Below, piece by piece: positions 34,472-43,604 of a DNA stretch of 44,826 bases. Source of the stretch: Candidatus Avidesulfovibrio excrementigallinarum (GTDB taxonomy: Bacteria > Desulfobacterota > Desulfovibrionia > Desulfovibrionales > Desulfovibrionaceae); contig DVMI01000071.1 in NCBI GenBank assembly GCA_018715085.1, positions 64,971 through 109,796 of the forward strand. Direction: 5' to 3'. Under the pieces are notes generated by a model. That model was not told the origin of the DNA and ran no database searches. It was given only the letters and a program-made list of their open reading frames with translations. Within the stretch, counting starts at the first letter, position 1; every line of letters starts with the position of its first letter. The position numbers were made by a program, and so were the translations under genes.

Positions 34472-34503
34472 AACCTCCCCGGGAAGCCCCCTGGGGAGGT
34501 TTT
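34472..34503 (+). terminator. Terminator of rpmE
   Basis: AACCTCCCC pairs with GGGGAGGTT around a loop, and a T-run follows (to 34503). A smaller stem, CTTCGC with GCGAAG, precedes it right after the stop. Confidence 0.85.
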
Positions 34504-34647
34504 GGCGCAGTCTGCCGGTGTGCGTGGCTGCGGGTGTCCAGGTCCGTTTTGCCTGTGACGGCCGCGGTTCTCTGGTGTGTTGTCTGACAGAGACGGCCCG
34601 GCCGGAATTTTCCGGGCGGTTGCCGTATAAACGTTTCCGGGAGCGTT

Positions 34648-35622
34648 ATGGGTACAGTGCCACGGATTGGCGGACAGGCGGTCATGGAAGGCGTCATGAT
34701 GCATCATGGCGACGCCTATGCCATGGCTGTCCGGCAGCCTGACGGGGCTATTGCCGTGGAACGGCATCCCTGGTTCCGGCTGACAGGGCTTGCGTTGTTA
34801 CGGCGCCCGCTGCTGCGCGGTTTTCCTATCCTGGCCGAGACGCTGGTCAACGGCGTCCGCTGTCTGAACCGTTCGACGTGTTATGCCGTACAGGGCGAGA
34901 CCGGTCAGGATCTCAAGAACTGGCAGCTTATGCTCACGCTGCTGGTTTCTTTGCTGATTGCTGTAGGGCTGTTTGTGCTTCTGCCCCACCTGCTGTCGAT
35001 GCTCATGCACTGGCTTGAGCTGGGCGGCGATGTGGACGGCGTGGTCTTTCACCTCTGGGACGGCCTGTTCAAGGTGCTGATCCTGCTGGGGTATCTTGCC
35101 GCCATCGGTTTTATGCCCGATATCCACCGGATGTTTTGCTATCACGGGGCGGAACACAAGACGCTTGCGGCCTTTGAAGCGGGAGGATGCGTCTCGGCTG
35201 AGACGGCCCGCGGGTTCACCCGGCTGCATCCGCGCTGCGGCACCACGTTTTTGCTGTTTGTCCTGGTTGTGGCCGTGCTGGCACACACGGTGCTTGTCCC
35301 GGCGTTGCTGCTGCTGTGGACGCCGGAATCTTTCTGGGTCAAGCACCTGCTGACAGTGGTGTTCAAGCTGGCACTGCTGGTGCCCATCAGCTGTCTGTCA
35401 TACGAGATCATTCAATATGCGGCGCGCATGGGGGACAGTATCTGCGGACGCTGCCTGCGTGCGCCGGGACTTTTTTTGCAGCGCCTGACCACAAGGGAGC
35501 CGGACAGCGCTCAGCTTGAAGTCGCCGTGGCCGCGCTGGCCGCCGTCCTCGGACCGGAAGCCCGCGATCGGTTTGTCCTGCCGCAGGATGTCATTCATGT
35601 CACTCATCTCCCACGGAGTTGA
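34648..35622 (+). CDS. DUF1385 / YqhQ-like membrane protein
   Basis: 324 residues. The N-terminal block GTVPRIGGQAVMEGVMM is the family signature. Several hydrophobic spans follow (about residues 95-130, 145-165, 205-235, 245-265). Between them lies MFCYHGAEHKTLAAFE and then RLHPRCGTTFLLF, both typical of YqhQ. Function is unresolved; homologues often sit beside rpmE and prfA as here. ATG 34648 has GGGAG upstream. Its stop overlaps the prfA ribosome site. Confidence 0.9.
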   Translation: MGTVPRIGGQAVMEGVMMHHGDAYAMAVRQPDGAIAVERHPWFRLTGLALLRRPLLRGFPILAETLVNGVRCLNRSTCYAVQGETGQDLKNWQLMLTLLVSLLIAVGLFVLLPHLLSMLMHWLELGGDVDGVVFHLWDGLFKVLILLGYLAAIGFMPDIHRMFCYHGAEHKTLAAFEAGGCVSAETARGFTRLHPRCGTTFLLFVLVVAVLAHTVLVPALLLLWTPESFWVKHLLTVVFKLALLVPISCLSYEIIQYAARMGDSICGRCLRAPGLFLQRLTTREPDSAQLEVAVAALAAVLGPEARDRFVLPQDVIHVTHLPRS

Positions 35623-35624
35623 TC

Positions 35625-36692
35625 ATGTTCGCCAAACTGGAAAGTCTGGAACGCAAATATGAAGATCTGGAGCGCTCGCTTGCCGCTCCCGACGTCTTTG
35701 AGGATCAGGAGCGCTACCGCAAGCTGACCAAGGCTCACGCGGATTTGCGCGAAGTTGTCGAACTGTTCCGCCGTTACAAGAGCCTGGAGCAGAACCTCAA
35801 GGACAATCACGAGCTCGAGCACGACGCCGATCCTGACATCCGCGCCATGGCCCAGGAAGAAATCCACGCCATCGAAGCGGAGCTGCCCGGCATTGAGCAC
35901 GCGCTCAAGGTCGCGCTGCTGCCGACAGACCCGCTGGACGAAAAGAACATCCTGCTTGAAATCCGTGCCGGAACCGGCGGCGAAGAAGCGGCGCTGTTTG
36001 CTGCCGACTTGTTCCGCATGTATTCGCGCTACGCCGAAAAAATGGGCTGGAAAGTGGAAATCATGAGCGAAAGCCCTTCGGACTCCGGGGGCTATAAGGA
36101 AATCATCGCCATGATTTCCGGTGACAAAGTCTACAGCCGCCTGAAGTTTGAGTCGGGCACCCACCGCGTGCAGCGCGTGCCTGCCACCGAATCTCAGGGC
36201 CGCATTCACACGTCTGCCGCCACCGTCGCCATCATGCCCGAAGCCGAGGAAGTGGATATCGACCTCAAGCCCGAAGATCTGCGCTTTGACGTGTACCGTT
36301 CGTCCGGCCCGGGCGGGCAGAGCGTCAACACGACCGACTCGGCCGTCCGCGTGACCCATATTCCTACCGGCCTTGTGGTTTGCTGCCAGGACGAAAAGTC
36401 GCAGCACAAGAATAAGGCCAAGGGCCTTAAAATTCTGATGTCGCGCCTGTTGCAGATGAAGCAGGAAGAGCAGAACGCCGCGCAGGCCGACCAGCGCCGC
36501 GCACAGGTGGGATCCGGTGACCGTTCCGAACGCATCCGTACATACAACTTCCCGCAGGGGCGCGTGACCGATCACCGCATCAATCTTACGCTGTATAACC
36601 TGCCCAAAGTGCTTGAAGGAGAAATTCAGGAACTGGTGGACGGCCTTGTCACCGCCGCTCAGACCGAAGCGCTCAAGGCCCAGGCCGAATAG
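35625..36692 (+). CDS. prfA: Peptide chain release factor 1
   Basis: Recognises UAA and UAG and releases the nascent chain. 355 residues from ATG 35625 (GGAG six bases upstream, overlapping the previous gene's stop). It carries the RF1 tripeptide PAT in VQRVPATESQ and the catalytic GGQ in SGPGGQSVNTTDSAVR, plus HTSAATVAI. The PAT motif separates it from RF2 (SPF). The methyltransferase gene prmC, which often follows, is not here. Confidence 0.97.
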   Translation: MFAKLESLERKYEDLERSLAAPDVFEDQERYRKLTKAHADLREVVELFRRYKSLEQNLKDNHELEHDADPDIRAMAQEEIHAIEAELPGIEHALKVALLPTDPLDEKNILLEIRAGTGGEEAALFAADLFRMYSRYAEKMGWKVEIMSESPSDSGGYKEIIAMISGDKVYSRLKFESGTHRVQRVPATESQGRIHTSAATVAIMPEAEEVDIDLKPEDLRFDVYRSSGPGGQSVNTTDSAVRVTHIPTGLVVCCQDEKSQHKNKAKGLKILMSRLLQMKQEEQNAAQADQRRAQVGSGDRSERIRTYNFPQGRVTDHRINLTLYNLPKVLEGEIQELVDGLVTAAQTEALKAQAE

Positions 36693-36744
36693 CGCCAGTG
36701 CAGAGCGGTGCGGCTGGCAGACTGCCAGAACGCAATGATGAACC

Positions 36745-36790
36745 AGGGGGAAGGGAACACGCCCTATATGCGGCGTGCTCCCTTCCCCCT
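36745..36790 (+). terminator. Long hairpin after prfA
   Basis: A 19-bp stem with one mismatch: AGGGGGAAGGGAACACGCC against GGCGTGCTCCCTTCCCCCT, loop CTATATGC. No U-tract follows. It is 53 bases past the prfA stop and is the best example of the purine-arm hairpin set. Confidence 0.65.
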
Positions 36791-37172
36791 GAATGTTTTT
36801 GAATGGCCTGAAACGGCACGCCATACGGCTGGAGCGCAGTACACCGCGCGCAGCAAGGCATTGAAGAGGGGACGGGGAAAAGGTTTTTGGGGAAGCGTGT
36901 CGGAGTGCCGCATTTCACGCAGGCAAGCGCTGACGTTGAAAGAGCGTTGCAGCGGGTTGCCGGCACACAGTCTTGCACGGCCGCGGAGGGCAGGCAGGCG
37001 TACAGCAGCGGCAGGGCGGCTTGAGCGCCGCGTTCAGACTGGCAGGGCGGCAGCTGGCGTTATGGCGGCACAAAAGGTCGCGTGCGCTTGCGGCGTGACG
37101 TCTTTGTCAGCGCGCCGGCGCGTGGGCCGCAGCGGTTTTATCCTGAGGGCTGGTTGAAGGAAGAAAACAGCG
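36791..37172. other. prfA-ribF convergent gap
   Basis: About 380 bases between two convergent genes and their hairpins. I find no gene, no tRNA-like fold and no RNase P, tmRNA or SRP core. Confidence 0.5.
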
Positions 37173-37218
37173 CGGGGGAAAGAAGGCGTTCTGCAACAGG
37201 CAGGTCTTCTTTCCCCCG
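37173..37218 (-). terminator. Long hairpin after ribF
   Basis: A perfect 13-bp stem, CGGGGGAAAGAAG with CTTCTTTCCCCCG, 30 bases past the ribF stop. Same style as the one after prfA, without a U-tract. Confidence 0.6.
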
Positions 37219-37247
37219 GAAAAGTGCCTTGAAAGCGTTCTGGAAGG

Positions 37248-38273
37248 TCAGCCGGCAAGGCGCAGGGCCTGATCGGTATCCCGGCGGATCTGCGCCTTGA
37301 GTTCGTCAATGCCGTTGAACTTGCGCTCGTCGCGCAGGCGGTACAGGAAGGCCAGCTCCATGGGCAGATCGTACAGTTCGCGGCTGAAGTTGGGAATGTG
37401 CGTTTCAACGCTCAGGGCGTTGCGGCCAAACGTTTTGTTATGTCCCACGCTGGTCACGGCAGGCAGGACGCAGGCCCCCTTTTCCAGAGGTCCCACAGGC
37501 CGCGTGGTCAGCGAAATGGGCGGCAGTGTGCCGTCTGGCCCGGGGATGACAACCCGTGTGGCGTAGACGCCGGGCAGGGCAAGTCCGATGGCTTCCATGC
37601 CGGGAACGGTCGGATCCAGGTTGGCGGTAGGAAAACCGAGATCGTGGCCGCGCCGGAAGCCGTGCACGACAGTGCCGCGCACGCTGTGAGCCCGGCCGAG
37701 GAGATTGGCGGCGCCCTGTACGTCGCCCGCGCCAAGGCAGTCGCGAATGCGGGTAGAGCTGACGGGGATGCCGTCTGGTGTGAGCAGGCAGGGCAGCTGC
37801 ATGACGTCAAAGCCCAGCGCCGCGCCCAGCTCGCGCAGGCGGTCGCCGTTGCCGGAACGGCCCCTGCCAAGGCTGAAGTCGTGCCCGATGACAAGCTTGC
37901 GCATCTTGAGGCGTTCACACAGGATGCTGCGTACAAAGACGTCGGTGTCCAAGGCGGCAAATTCCCGCGTGAAGGCAATAAGCAGGGTATGGCGGGCGCC
38001 GGCGCTGGCCAGCAGCTGCAGGCGATCGTCGGTGGAGAGAAGGCGTGGAGGCGCGGAGGCCGAGAGCACTTCACGCGGGTGCGGCGCAAAGGTGACGGCC
38101 ACAACGGGCAATCCTGTCCGGGCGGCGGCCTCAAACAGCGCCAAATGCCCGCGATGGACGCCATCGAAGTTGCCGATGACCACACAGACGCCCTGTTCGC
38201 AGACAGGGTCCGGCGTCAAAAACTGACCTGCAGGCGCGGCCTGCAGGTCAGCAAGAGAATACGAAAGCAGCAT
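37248..38273 (-). CDS. ribF: Bifunctional riboflavin kinase / FAD synthetase
   Basis: Makes FMN from riboflavin and then FAD. 341 residues: the N-terminal nucleotidyltransferase (about 1-190) with IGNFDGVHRGH, VTFAPHPREVL, GHDFSLGRGRSG and ISSTRIR-type VSSTRIRDCL; the C-terminal flavokinase (about 195-341) with HGFRRGHDLGFPTANL and PGVYATRV. ATG 38273 lies 12 bases after the stop of the DsbA-like gene, so the two are probably cotranscribed. Confidence 0.95.
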   Translation of the reverse strand: MLLSYSLADLQAAPAGQFLTPDPVCEQGVCVVIGNFDGVHRGHLALFEAAARTGLPVVAVTFAPHPREVLSASAPPRLLSTDDRLQLLASAGARHTLLIAFTREFAALDTDVFVRSILCERLKMRKLVIGHDFSLGRGRSGNGDRLRELGAALGFDVMQLPCLLTPDGIPVSSTRIRDCLGAGDVQGAANLLGRAHSVRGTVVHGFRRGHDLGFPTANLDPTVPGMEAIGLALPGVYATRVVIPGPDGTLPPISLTTRPVGPLEKGACVLPAVTSVGHNKTFGRNALSVETHIPNFSRELYDLPMELAFLYRLRDERKFNGIDELKAQIRRDTDQALRLAG

Positions 38274-38285
38274 GATACTCTCTGA

Positions 38286-39077
38286 TTAGCGGCGGGAGGA
38301 AGAGGTTGCATCAAGGGCCATGGACAGGGCCCTGGCAAACAGATCCTGGGAAACCGCGCCGCGCACAACAAGGTCATTGATGAAGAAAGTGGGCGTGCCG
38401 TCTACGCCCAGGCGTTCGCCTTCGGCAATATCCGCTTCCAGCAGATCCTGAATTCTGGCGCTGGCGGCGTCCTTTTCCAGACGGGCTGTGTCAAGGCCGG
38501 CCTTGGCGGCCAGCGCGCGCAGATCGGCAGGTGTTCCCTGCGTGACGACATCGTACGAATCAAAGAACAGATCGTACAGGGCCCAGGCCTTTTCGGGGCT
38601 TTGCAGGGCTGCGGCGGCGAAATATTCTGCGGAGAGTTTGGCTGTGCCCGTGTTATTGAGAGGCATAGCCTTGAAGATGTATTTGATTTTATCTGGGTTG
38701 TTGGCCATAAGCGTCCGGATTTCCTTTGAAGCTCTTTGGCAGTAAGGGCAGGTGAAATCCGAGAACGCCACAATGGTTACCGGAGCGGATGCGTCGCCGC
38801 GCACAGCATGACCGCGCACGTTAATTTGTTTGGGAACGGTCAGATCTTTTTCCCATGCGGCAATGGCGGCCTTATGACGCTGCAGCACAGAGCCTTCGCG
38901 CACGATGTCCAGCAGTTCTTCGCTGTGATCGCGCAGGAAATCCAGCATTACGTCGGGATGGTTGGCCAGCGCGTCGCGCAGCTGGGCCTCGGTGAGAGGA
39001 GCCGGAGCGGCCACGGCGGCCACCGGCAGCGCTGCCGCAAGAATGCAGGCCGTCAGAAAGCGGAAGAGTCTGTTCAT
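38286..39077 (-). CDS. DsbA/Com1-like thiol:disulfide protein
   Basis: Secreted thioredoxin-fold protein. 263 residues with a signal peptide (about 1-23, cleaved near AVAAP), an N-terminal helical region like Com1/ScsC-type proteins, then the CPYC active site in FSDFTCPYC near residue 113, and the cis-Pro loop VDGTPTFFIND near residue 230. It may oxidise or isomerise disulfides in the periplasm; the redox direction cannot be read. It lies between the small membrane gene and ribF. Confidence 0.88.
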   Translation of the reverse strand: MNRLFRFLTACILAAALPVAAVAAPAPLTEAQLRDALANHPDVMLDFLRDHSEELLDIVREGSVLQRHKAAIAAWEKDLTVPKQINVRGHAVRGDASAPVTIVAFSDFTCPYCQRASKEIRTLMANNPDKIKYIFKAMPLNNTGTAKLSAEYFAAAALQSPEKAWALYDLFFDSYDVVTQGTPADLRALAAKAGLDTARLEKDAASARIQDLLEADIAEGERLGVDGTPTFFINDLVVRGAVSQDLFARALSMALDATSSSRR

Positions 39078-39105
39078 GGAAACTCCGGAAGCAAACCGAA
39101 TTGCC

Positions 39106-39204
39106 TTAGGCCGAGGCGCTGGTCACAGCCCAGTACAGCAGCAGGACGGTCAAAAGTCCCCATACGACAGCCATAATGAGGCGGACGGTTTTTTTTGTAT
39201 TCAT
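39106..39204 (-). CDS. Small single-pass membrane protein (32 residues)
   Basis: Too short for standard gene calling. ATG 39204 to TAA 39106, with an AAAGG ribosome site eight bases upstream. The N-terminus is basic (MNTKKTVRL), followed by a continuous hydrophobic span of about 20 residues containing VVWGLLTVLLLYWAV, then a short polar end TSASA. It is placed between the rpoC terminator and the DsbA-like gene, with sensible spacing (28 bases to the next start). Function unknown; the compact, well-spaced frame supports it being real, but there is no homology evidence. Confidence 0.6.
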   Translation of the reverse strand: MNTKKTVRLIMAVVWGLLTVLLLYWAVTSASA

Positions 39205-39239
39205 GGTACAGGCCTTTTCTATGAGGGGAAAAGCAGCAA

Positions 39240-39272
39240 GGGCCCCGGAGAGGCGGCGCCTCCCCGGAGCCC
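39240..39272 (-). terminator. Hairpin after rpoC
   Basis: Read on the - strand: GGGCTCCGGGGAGGC against GCCTCTCCGGGGCCC with a 3-base loop, one mismatch and one wobble, followed by TTGCTGCTTTT. It lies eight bases past the rpoC stop and probably ends most rpoBC transcripts. Confidence 0.7.
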
Positions 39273-39279
39273 TGAATCA

Positions 39280-42200
39280 TCAACGTTCGTCGATGTCGCT
39301 GGTGGAAACACCCAGCTCTTCCATTTCGGCAAGATACCGGCTGGGCCGCTTTTTCTGCTCGGGCACATTGATGCCCTGTTCGACGTATTCGCGGTAGCCG
39401 GTGCCTGCCGGGATGAGCCGGCCGACAATGACGTTTTCCTTAAGGCCGCGCAGCGGGTCGCGCTTGCCCTTGAGCGCCGCTTCTGTAAGCACCTTGGTGG
39501 TTTCCTGGAAGGAAGCCGCCGAGATGAACGACGACGTGGTCAGCGAGGCCTGCGTGATGCCCAGCACCAGCGGTTCGGCGGTGGCAGGGGCGCGCCCTTC
39601 GGCAATGGTCTTTTCGTTTTCGCTCTTGAACTCGGCCTTGTCGACCTGTTCGCCCACAAGGAAGCTCGTTCCGCCCGGATCAAGGACGGTCACCTTGCGC
39701 AGCATCTGGCGCACAATGACTTCGATGTGCTTGTCGTCGATGCCCACGCCCTGATGGCGGTACACTTCCTGAATTTCGTCCACCAGATAGGCGGCCAGGA
39801 ACTTTTCGCCGCGGGTGCGCAAAATGTCGTGCAGTTCGGGATTGCCTTCAGTGAGCAGGTCGCCGGACTCAACAAAGTCGCCGTCGGAAACGGTGACGTG
39901 CTTGCCCTTGGGCACGAGGTATTCCTTGGGCTCGCCTACTTCAGGCGTGACAATGAGCTTGCGCTTGCCTTTGGATTCTCCGGCGTAGGTCACGGTCCCG
40001 GCAATTTCGGAAACCACGGCCATGTCCTTGGGCTTGCGGACTTCAAAGAGTTCGGCCACGCGCGGCAGACCACCCACGATATCGCGGGTCTTGGAGGTTT
40101 CACGCGGCTTACGGGCGATGACGTCACCGGCGTGGACTTCCTGACCATCCCTGATCATGATGATGGCGCCCACGGGCAGGCTGTAGACAGCCGGCATGAG
40201 GCTGTTGGGGCGCTGCTTGGGGTTGCCGTCTTCATCGCAGACCGAAATGGACGGCCGCAGGCCGGTAGTCCGGTATTCGATGATGGTCATGGTCGTCTGG
40301 TGGGTGGCTTCGTCCAGTTTTTCCTGGTAGGTCTTGCCGTCCACAATGTCCGTGAACTTGATGATCCCGTCCATTTCCGAAACAAAGGGTTCGTTGAACG
40401 GGTCCCATTCGGCCAGCAGCGTCCCCTTGTTCACCACCTGCTGATCCGAGACCAGCAGACGGGCGCCGTTGGGCAGGGTGTAGCGTTCGCGTTCGCGGCC
40501 CTGTTCGTCCACAATGGCCAGCTGGCCGCTCTTGCCCATGACCAGGGACACGCCGTCGCGGTTTTCGACCTTCTTCACGCGGGTGAAGACAACGTGACCG
40601 TTGTTCTGGGCTTCGTAGTTGGAGCGTTCGATCTGCCGCGAGGCCGTCCCGCCGATGTGGAAGGTACGCATGGTCAGCTGCGTGCCAGGCTCGCCGATGG
40701 ACTGCGCCGCGATGATCCCGACGGTTTCGCCGATGTTGACCATATGGCCGCGGGCCAGGTCGCGCCCGTAACAGAGCGAGCAGATGCCGCGTTCGGCCTG
40801 GCAGGTCAGGGCAGAGCGGATCATGACCGAGGTCACGCCGCGTTCTTCAAGGTGGGCGGCCACCTTTTCGTCAATGAGCGTGTTTTCGGGATAGAGCAGC
40901 TCGTTGGTCACCGGATCGTGCACGTCAAGCAGCAGCACGCGGCCCAGAGCGCGGTCGGAAAGCCGCTGCTTGATTTCGCCGCCTTCACGAATCTGCTTGA
41001 TTTCAATGCCGTCAGCCGTGCCGCAGTCATGTTCAGAGACGATCACGTCCTGCACGACGTCCACAAGGCGGCGGGTCAGGTAGCCGGAGTTGGCCGTCTT
41101 AAGGGCGGTGTCGGCAAGACCCTTGCGCGCGCCGTGGGTGGAGGTGAAGTACTGCAACACCGTAAGCCCTTCGCGGAAGCTGGCGGTGATCGGGGTTTCG
41201 ATGATTTCGCCGGACGGCTTGGCCATCAGGCCGCGCATGCCGGCGAGCTGGCGCATCTGGTCGGCGTTACCGCGCGCGCCCGAGTTGGACATCATGAAGA
41301 TCGGGTTGAAGCTCTGGTTGACTTCGGTCTTGCCGGTCTTGGGATCGGTGAGCACTTCCGTCGAAATTTCCTTCATCATTTCGGCAGAAACGTTCTGGGT
41401 GACCTTGGTCCAGACGTCAACGACCTTGTTGTATTTTTCCGTGCGGGTGATGATCCCGTCGCGGTACTGGCGTTCGATGTCGTCCACTTCGGCGGTGGCG
41501 GCGTCGATAAGGGCCTTTTTGGTCTTGGGGATGGTCAGGTCCTTGACGCCCACGGTGATGCCGGCGCGGGTGGCGTATTCGTAGCCCAGGTTCTTGATGC
41601 TGTCGCACAGAAGAACCGTGGCCTTGATGCCCAGCTCGCGATAGGTGTTGCCCACCAGACGGGCGATGTTCTTCTTGGTCAGCACACAGTTGACATACTC
41701 GAAGGAAACGCCCTTGGGCAGAATTTCAGACACCAGGATACGGCCAGGCGTCGTCTTGACGCGCTGTCCGTCGGGCATGCGCACCGTGACGCGCGAATGC
41801 AGGCTGACCCTGTCGGCGTCAAGCGCGGCCACCACTTCCCACGGCGCGCAGAAGATCATGCCTTCGCCCTTCTCGAACGCGCGTTCGACGGTCAGGTAGT
41901 ACAGACCAAGAACGATATCCTGAGAAGGTACGATGACAGGGCTGCCGTTGGCCGGCGACAGAATGTTGTTGGTGCTCATCATGAGCACGCGGCATTCGAT
42001 CTGCGCTTCCACGGACAGAGGAATATGCACGGCCATCTGGTCACCGTCAAAGTCGGCGTTATAGGCGGTGCACACCAGCGGGTGCAGGCGGATGGCCTTG
42101 CCTTCTACGAGGAGCGGCTCAAACGCCTGAATGCCAAGACGGTGCAGCGTCGGGGCGCGGTTGAGCAGAATGGGGTATTCCTTCACCACGTCGGACAGGA

Positions 42201-43452
42201 TGTCCCAGACTACCAGCTCTTCGCGCTCCACCATCTTTTTGGCGCTCTTGATGGTGGAGGCGTGGCCTCTTTTTTCGAGCTCCGAGTAGATGAAGGGCTT
42301 GAACAGTTCAAGCGCCATCTTCTTGGGCAGACCGCACTGATGGAGCTTAAGGTTCGGGCCCACGACGATGACCGAACGGCCGGAATAGTCCACGCGTTTG
42401 CCGAGCAGGTTCTGACGGAACCGGCCCTGCTTGCCCTTGATCATGTCGGACAAGGACTTGAGCGGACGGCCGTTGGTGCCGGCGATGGCGCGGCCGCGGC
42501 GGCCGTTGTCGAACAGGGCGTCAACGGCTTCCTGGAGCATGCGCTTTTCGTTGCGGATGATGATTTCCGGCGCGCCAAGCTCCATGAGACGCTTGAGGCG
42601 GTTGTTGCGGTTGATCACCCGGCGGTACAGGTCGTTCAGGTCGGAGGTGGCAAAACGGCCGCCATCGAGCGGCACAAGAGGACGCAGTTCCGGCGGAATG
42701 ACCGGGATGACCTCGAGGATCATCCATTCCGGACGGTTGCCCGACTCGATAAAGGCTTCAACAACCTTGAGCCGCTTGGTCAGCTTCTTTTTCTTGGTCT
42801 GCGACTTGGTGGTCTGCGATTCCTCGCGCAGCTCGACTTTGAGCTTTTCCAGATCCAGCTCTTCAAGCAGCCCGCGGATGGATTCGGCGCCCATGCCCAC
42901 GGTAAGGGCGTCTTCGCCGAAATGTTCGATGATCTGCAGGTACTGATCTTCAGAAATGACCTGCATGCGCTGCAGGTTGGTGCTGCCGGGATCCAGAACG
43001 ATATAGGAATCGAAATAGAGCACCTTTTCCAGATCGGCCATGGTCATGTCAAGCAGTGTGCCGATCTTGGAAGGCAGGGTTTTCAAAAACCAGATGTGCG
43101 CCACGGGCGCGGCAAGTTCAATATGACCCATGCGCTCGCGGCGGACTTTGGAGGCAATGACTTCCACGCCGCATTTTTCGCAGACGATGCCACGGTGCTT
43201 CATGCGTTTGTATTTGCCGCAGTTGCACTCGTAGTCTTTGACGGGGCCGAAGATTTTGGCGCAGAACAGACCGTCGCGTTCAGGCTTGAACGTGCGGTAG
43301 TTGATGGTCTCGGGCTTTTTGACTTCGCCGTAGGACCATTCGCGAATATTTTCAGGCGAGGCGATGGAAATCTGGATGGCCTGGAGGTTGCGGACGCTGG
43401 AAGCGTTGGCCATCGCCGCGCTGCGCATGGAAAACAATTCGTCAAGGCTCAT
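39280..43452 (-). CDS. rpoC: RNA polymerase beta' subunit
   Basis: 1390 residues, full length. The N-terminal zinc ligands are Cys76, Cys78, Cys91 and Cys94. The catalytic NADFDGDQ is at 465-472 (Asp467, Asp469, Asp471 hold the Mg). Downstream are the bridge helix region ([22 protein letters not shown]), the trigger loop and the second zinc site ([13 protein letters not shown]). ATG 43452 has AAGGAG six bases upstream; the 11 extra codons in the open frame are not family-like. It follows rpoB after a hairpin-containing gap. Confidence 0.98.
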   Translation of the reverse strand: MSLDELFSMRSAAMANASSVRNLQAIQISIASPENIREWSYGEVKKPETINYRTFKPERDGLFCAKIFGPVKDYECNCGKYKRMKHRGIVCEKCGVEVIASKVRRERMGHIELAAPVAHIWFLKTLPSKIGTLLDMTMADLEKVLYFDSYIVLDPGSTNLQRMQVISEDQYLQIIEHFGEDALTVGMGAESIRGLLEELDLEKLKVELREESQTTKSQTKKKKLTKRLKVVEAFIESGNRPEWMILEVIPVIPPELRPLVPLDGGRFATSDLNDLYRRVINRNNRLKRLMELGAPEIIIRNEKRMLQEAVDALFDNGRRGRAIAGTNGRPLKSLSDMIKGKQGRFRQNLLGKRVDYSGRSVIVVGPNLKLHQCGLPKKMALELFKPFIYSELEKRGHASTIKSAKKMVEREELVVWDILSDVVKEYPILLNRAPTLHRLGIQAFEPLLVEGKAIRLHPLVCTAYNADFDGDQMAVHIPLSVEAQIECRVLMMSTNNILSPANGSPVIVPSQDIVLGLYYLTVERAFEKGEGMIFCAPWEVVAALDADRVSLHSRVTVRMPDGQRVKTTPGRILVSEILPKGVSFEYVNCVLTKKNIARLVGNTYRELGIKATVLLCDSIKNLGYEYATRAGITVGVKDLTIPKTKKALIDAATAEVDDIERQYRDGIITRTEKYNKVVDVWTKVTQNVSAEMMKEISTEVLTDPKTGKTEVNQSFNPIFMMSNSGARGNADQMRQLAGMRGLMAKPSGEIIETPITASFREGLTVLQYFTSTHGARKGLADTALKTANSGYLTRRLVDVVQDVIVSEHDCGTADGIEIKQIREGGEIKQRLSDRALGRVLLLDVHDPVTNELLYPENTLIDEKVAAHLEERGVTSVMIRSALTCQAERGICSLCYGRDLARGHMVNIGETVGIIAAQSIGEPGTQLTMRTFHIGGTASRQIERSNYEAQNNGHVVFTRVKKVENRDGVSLVMGKSGQLAIVDEQGRERERYTLPNGARLLVSDQQVVNKGTLLAEWDPFNEPFVSEMDGIIKFTDIVDGKTYQEKLDEATHQTTMTIIEYRTTGLRPSISVCDEDGNPKQRPNSLMPAVYSLPVGAIIMIRDGQEVHAGDVIARKPRETSKTRDIVGGLPRVAELFEVRKPKDMAVVSEIAGTVTYAGESKGKRKLIVTPEVGEPKEYLVPKGKHVTVSDGDFVESGDLLTEGNPELHDILRTRGEKFLAAYLVDEIQEVYRHQGVGIDDKHIEVIVRQMLRKVTVLDPGGTSFLVGEQVDKAEFKSENEKTIAEGRAPATAEPLVLGITQASLTTSSFISAASFQETTKVLTEAALKGKRDPLRGLKENVIVGRLIPAGTGYREYVEQGINVPEQKKRPSRYLAEMEELGVSTSDIDER

Positions 43453-43563
43453 TGGGCGCTCCTTGTCTGATGAGCGTTGTATCACACATACGACCGGGCC
43501 TTGTTTCCCGGGGCATGCCGCGCAAAACCGGCGCGGACGCCAATGCCCGCCGGCGGGCGGACA

Positions 43564-43592
43564 GGCCGTCCGGTCGGCAGAACCGGACGGCC
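43564..43592 (-). other. Intercistronic hairpin between rpoB and rpoC
   Basis: A perfect 11-bp stem, GGCCGTCCGGT with ACCGGACGGCC, loop of seven, no U-tract; a second palindrome CCCGCCGGCGGG lies just downstream. The rpoB-rpoC gap of 152 bases is longer than usual. Possible processing or stabilising element. Confidence 0.5.
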
Positions 43593-43604
43593 ATGGTGGA
43601 TCTG

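Noticed and set aside
38962-43470. 1502-codon open frame on the + strand
   Set aside because: It is the exact antisense of rpoC, with biased composition rich in Val, Ala, His and Gly. High-GC codon bias opens the opposite frame; no family is recognisable.
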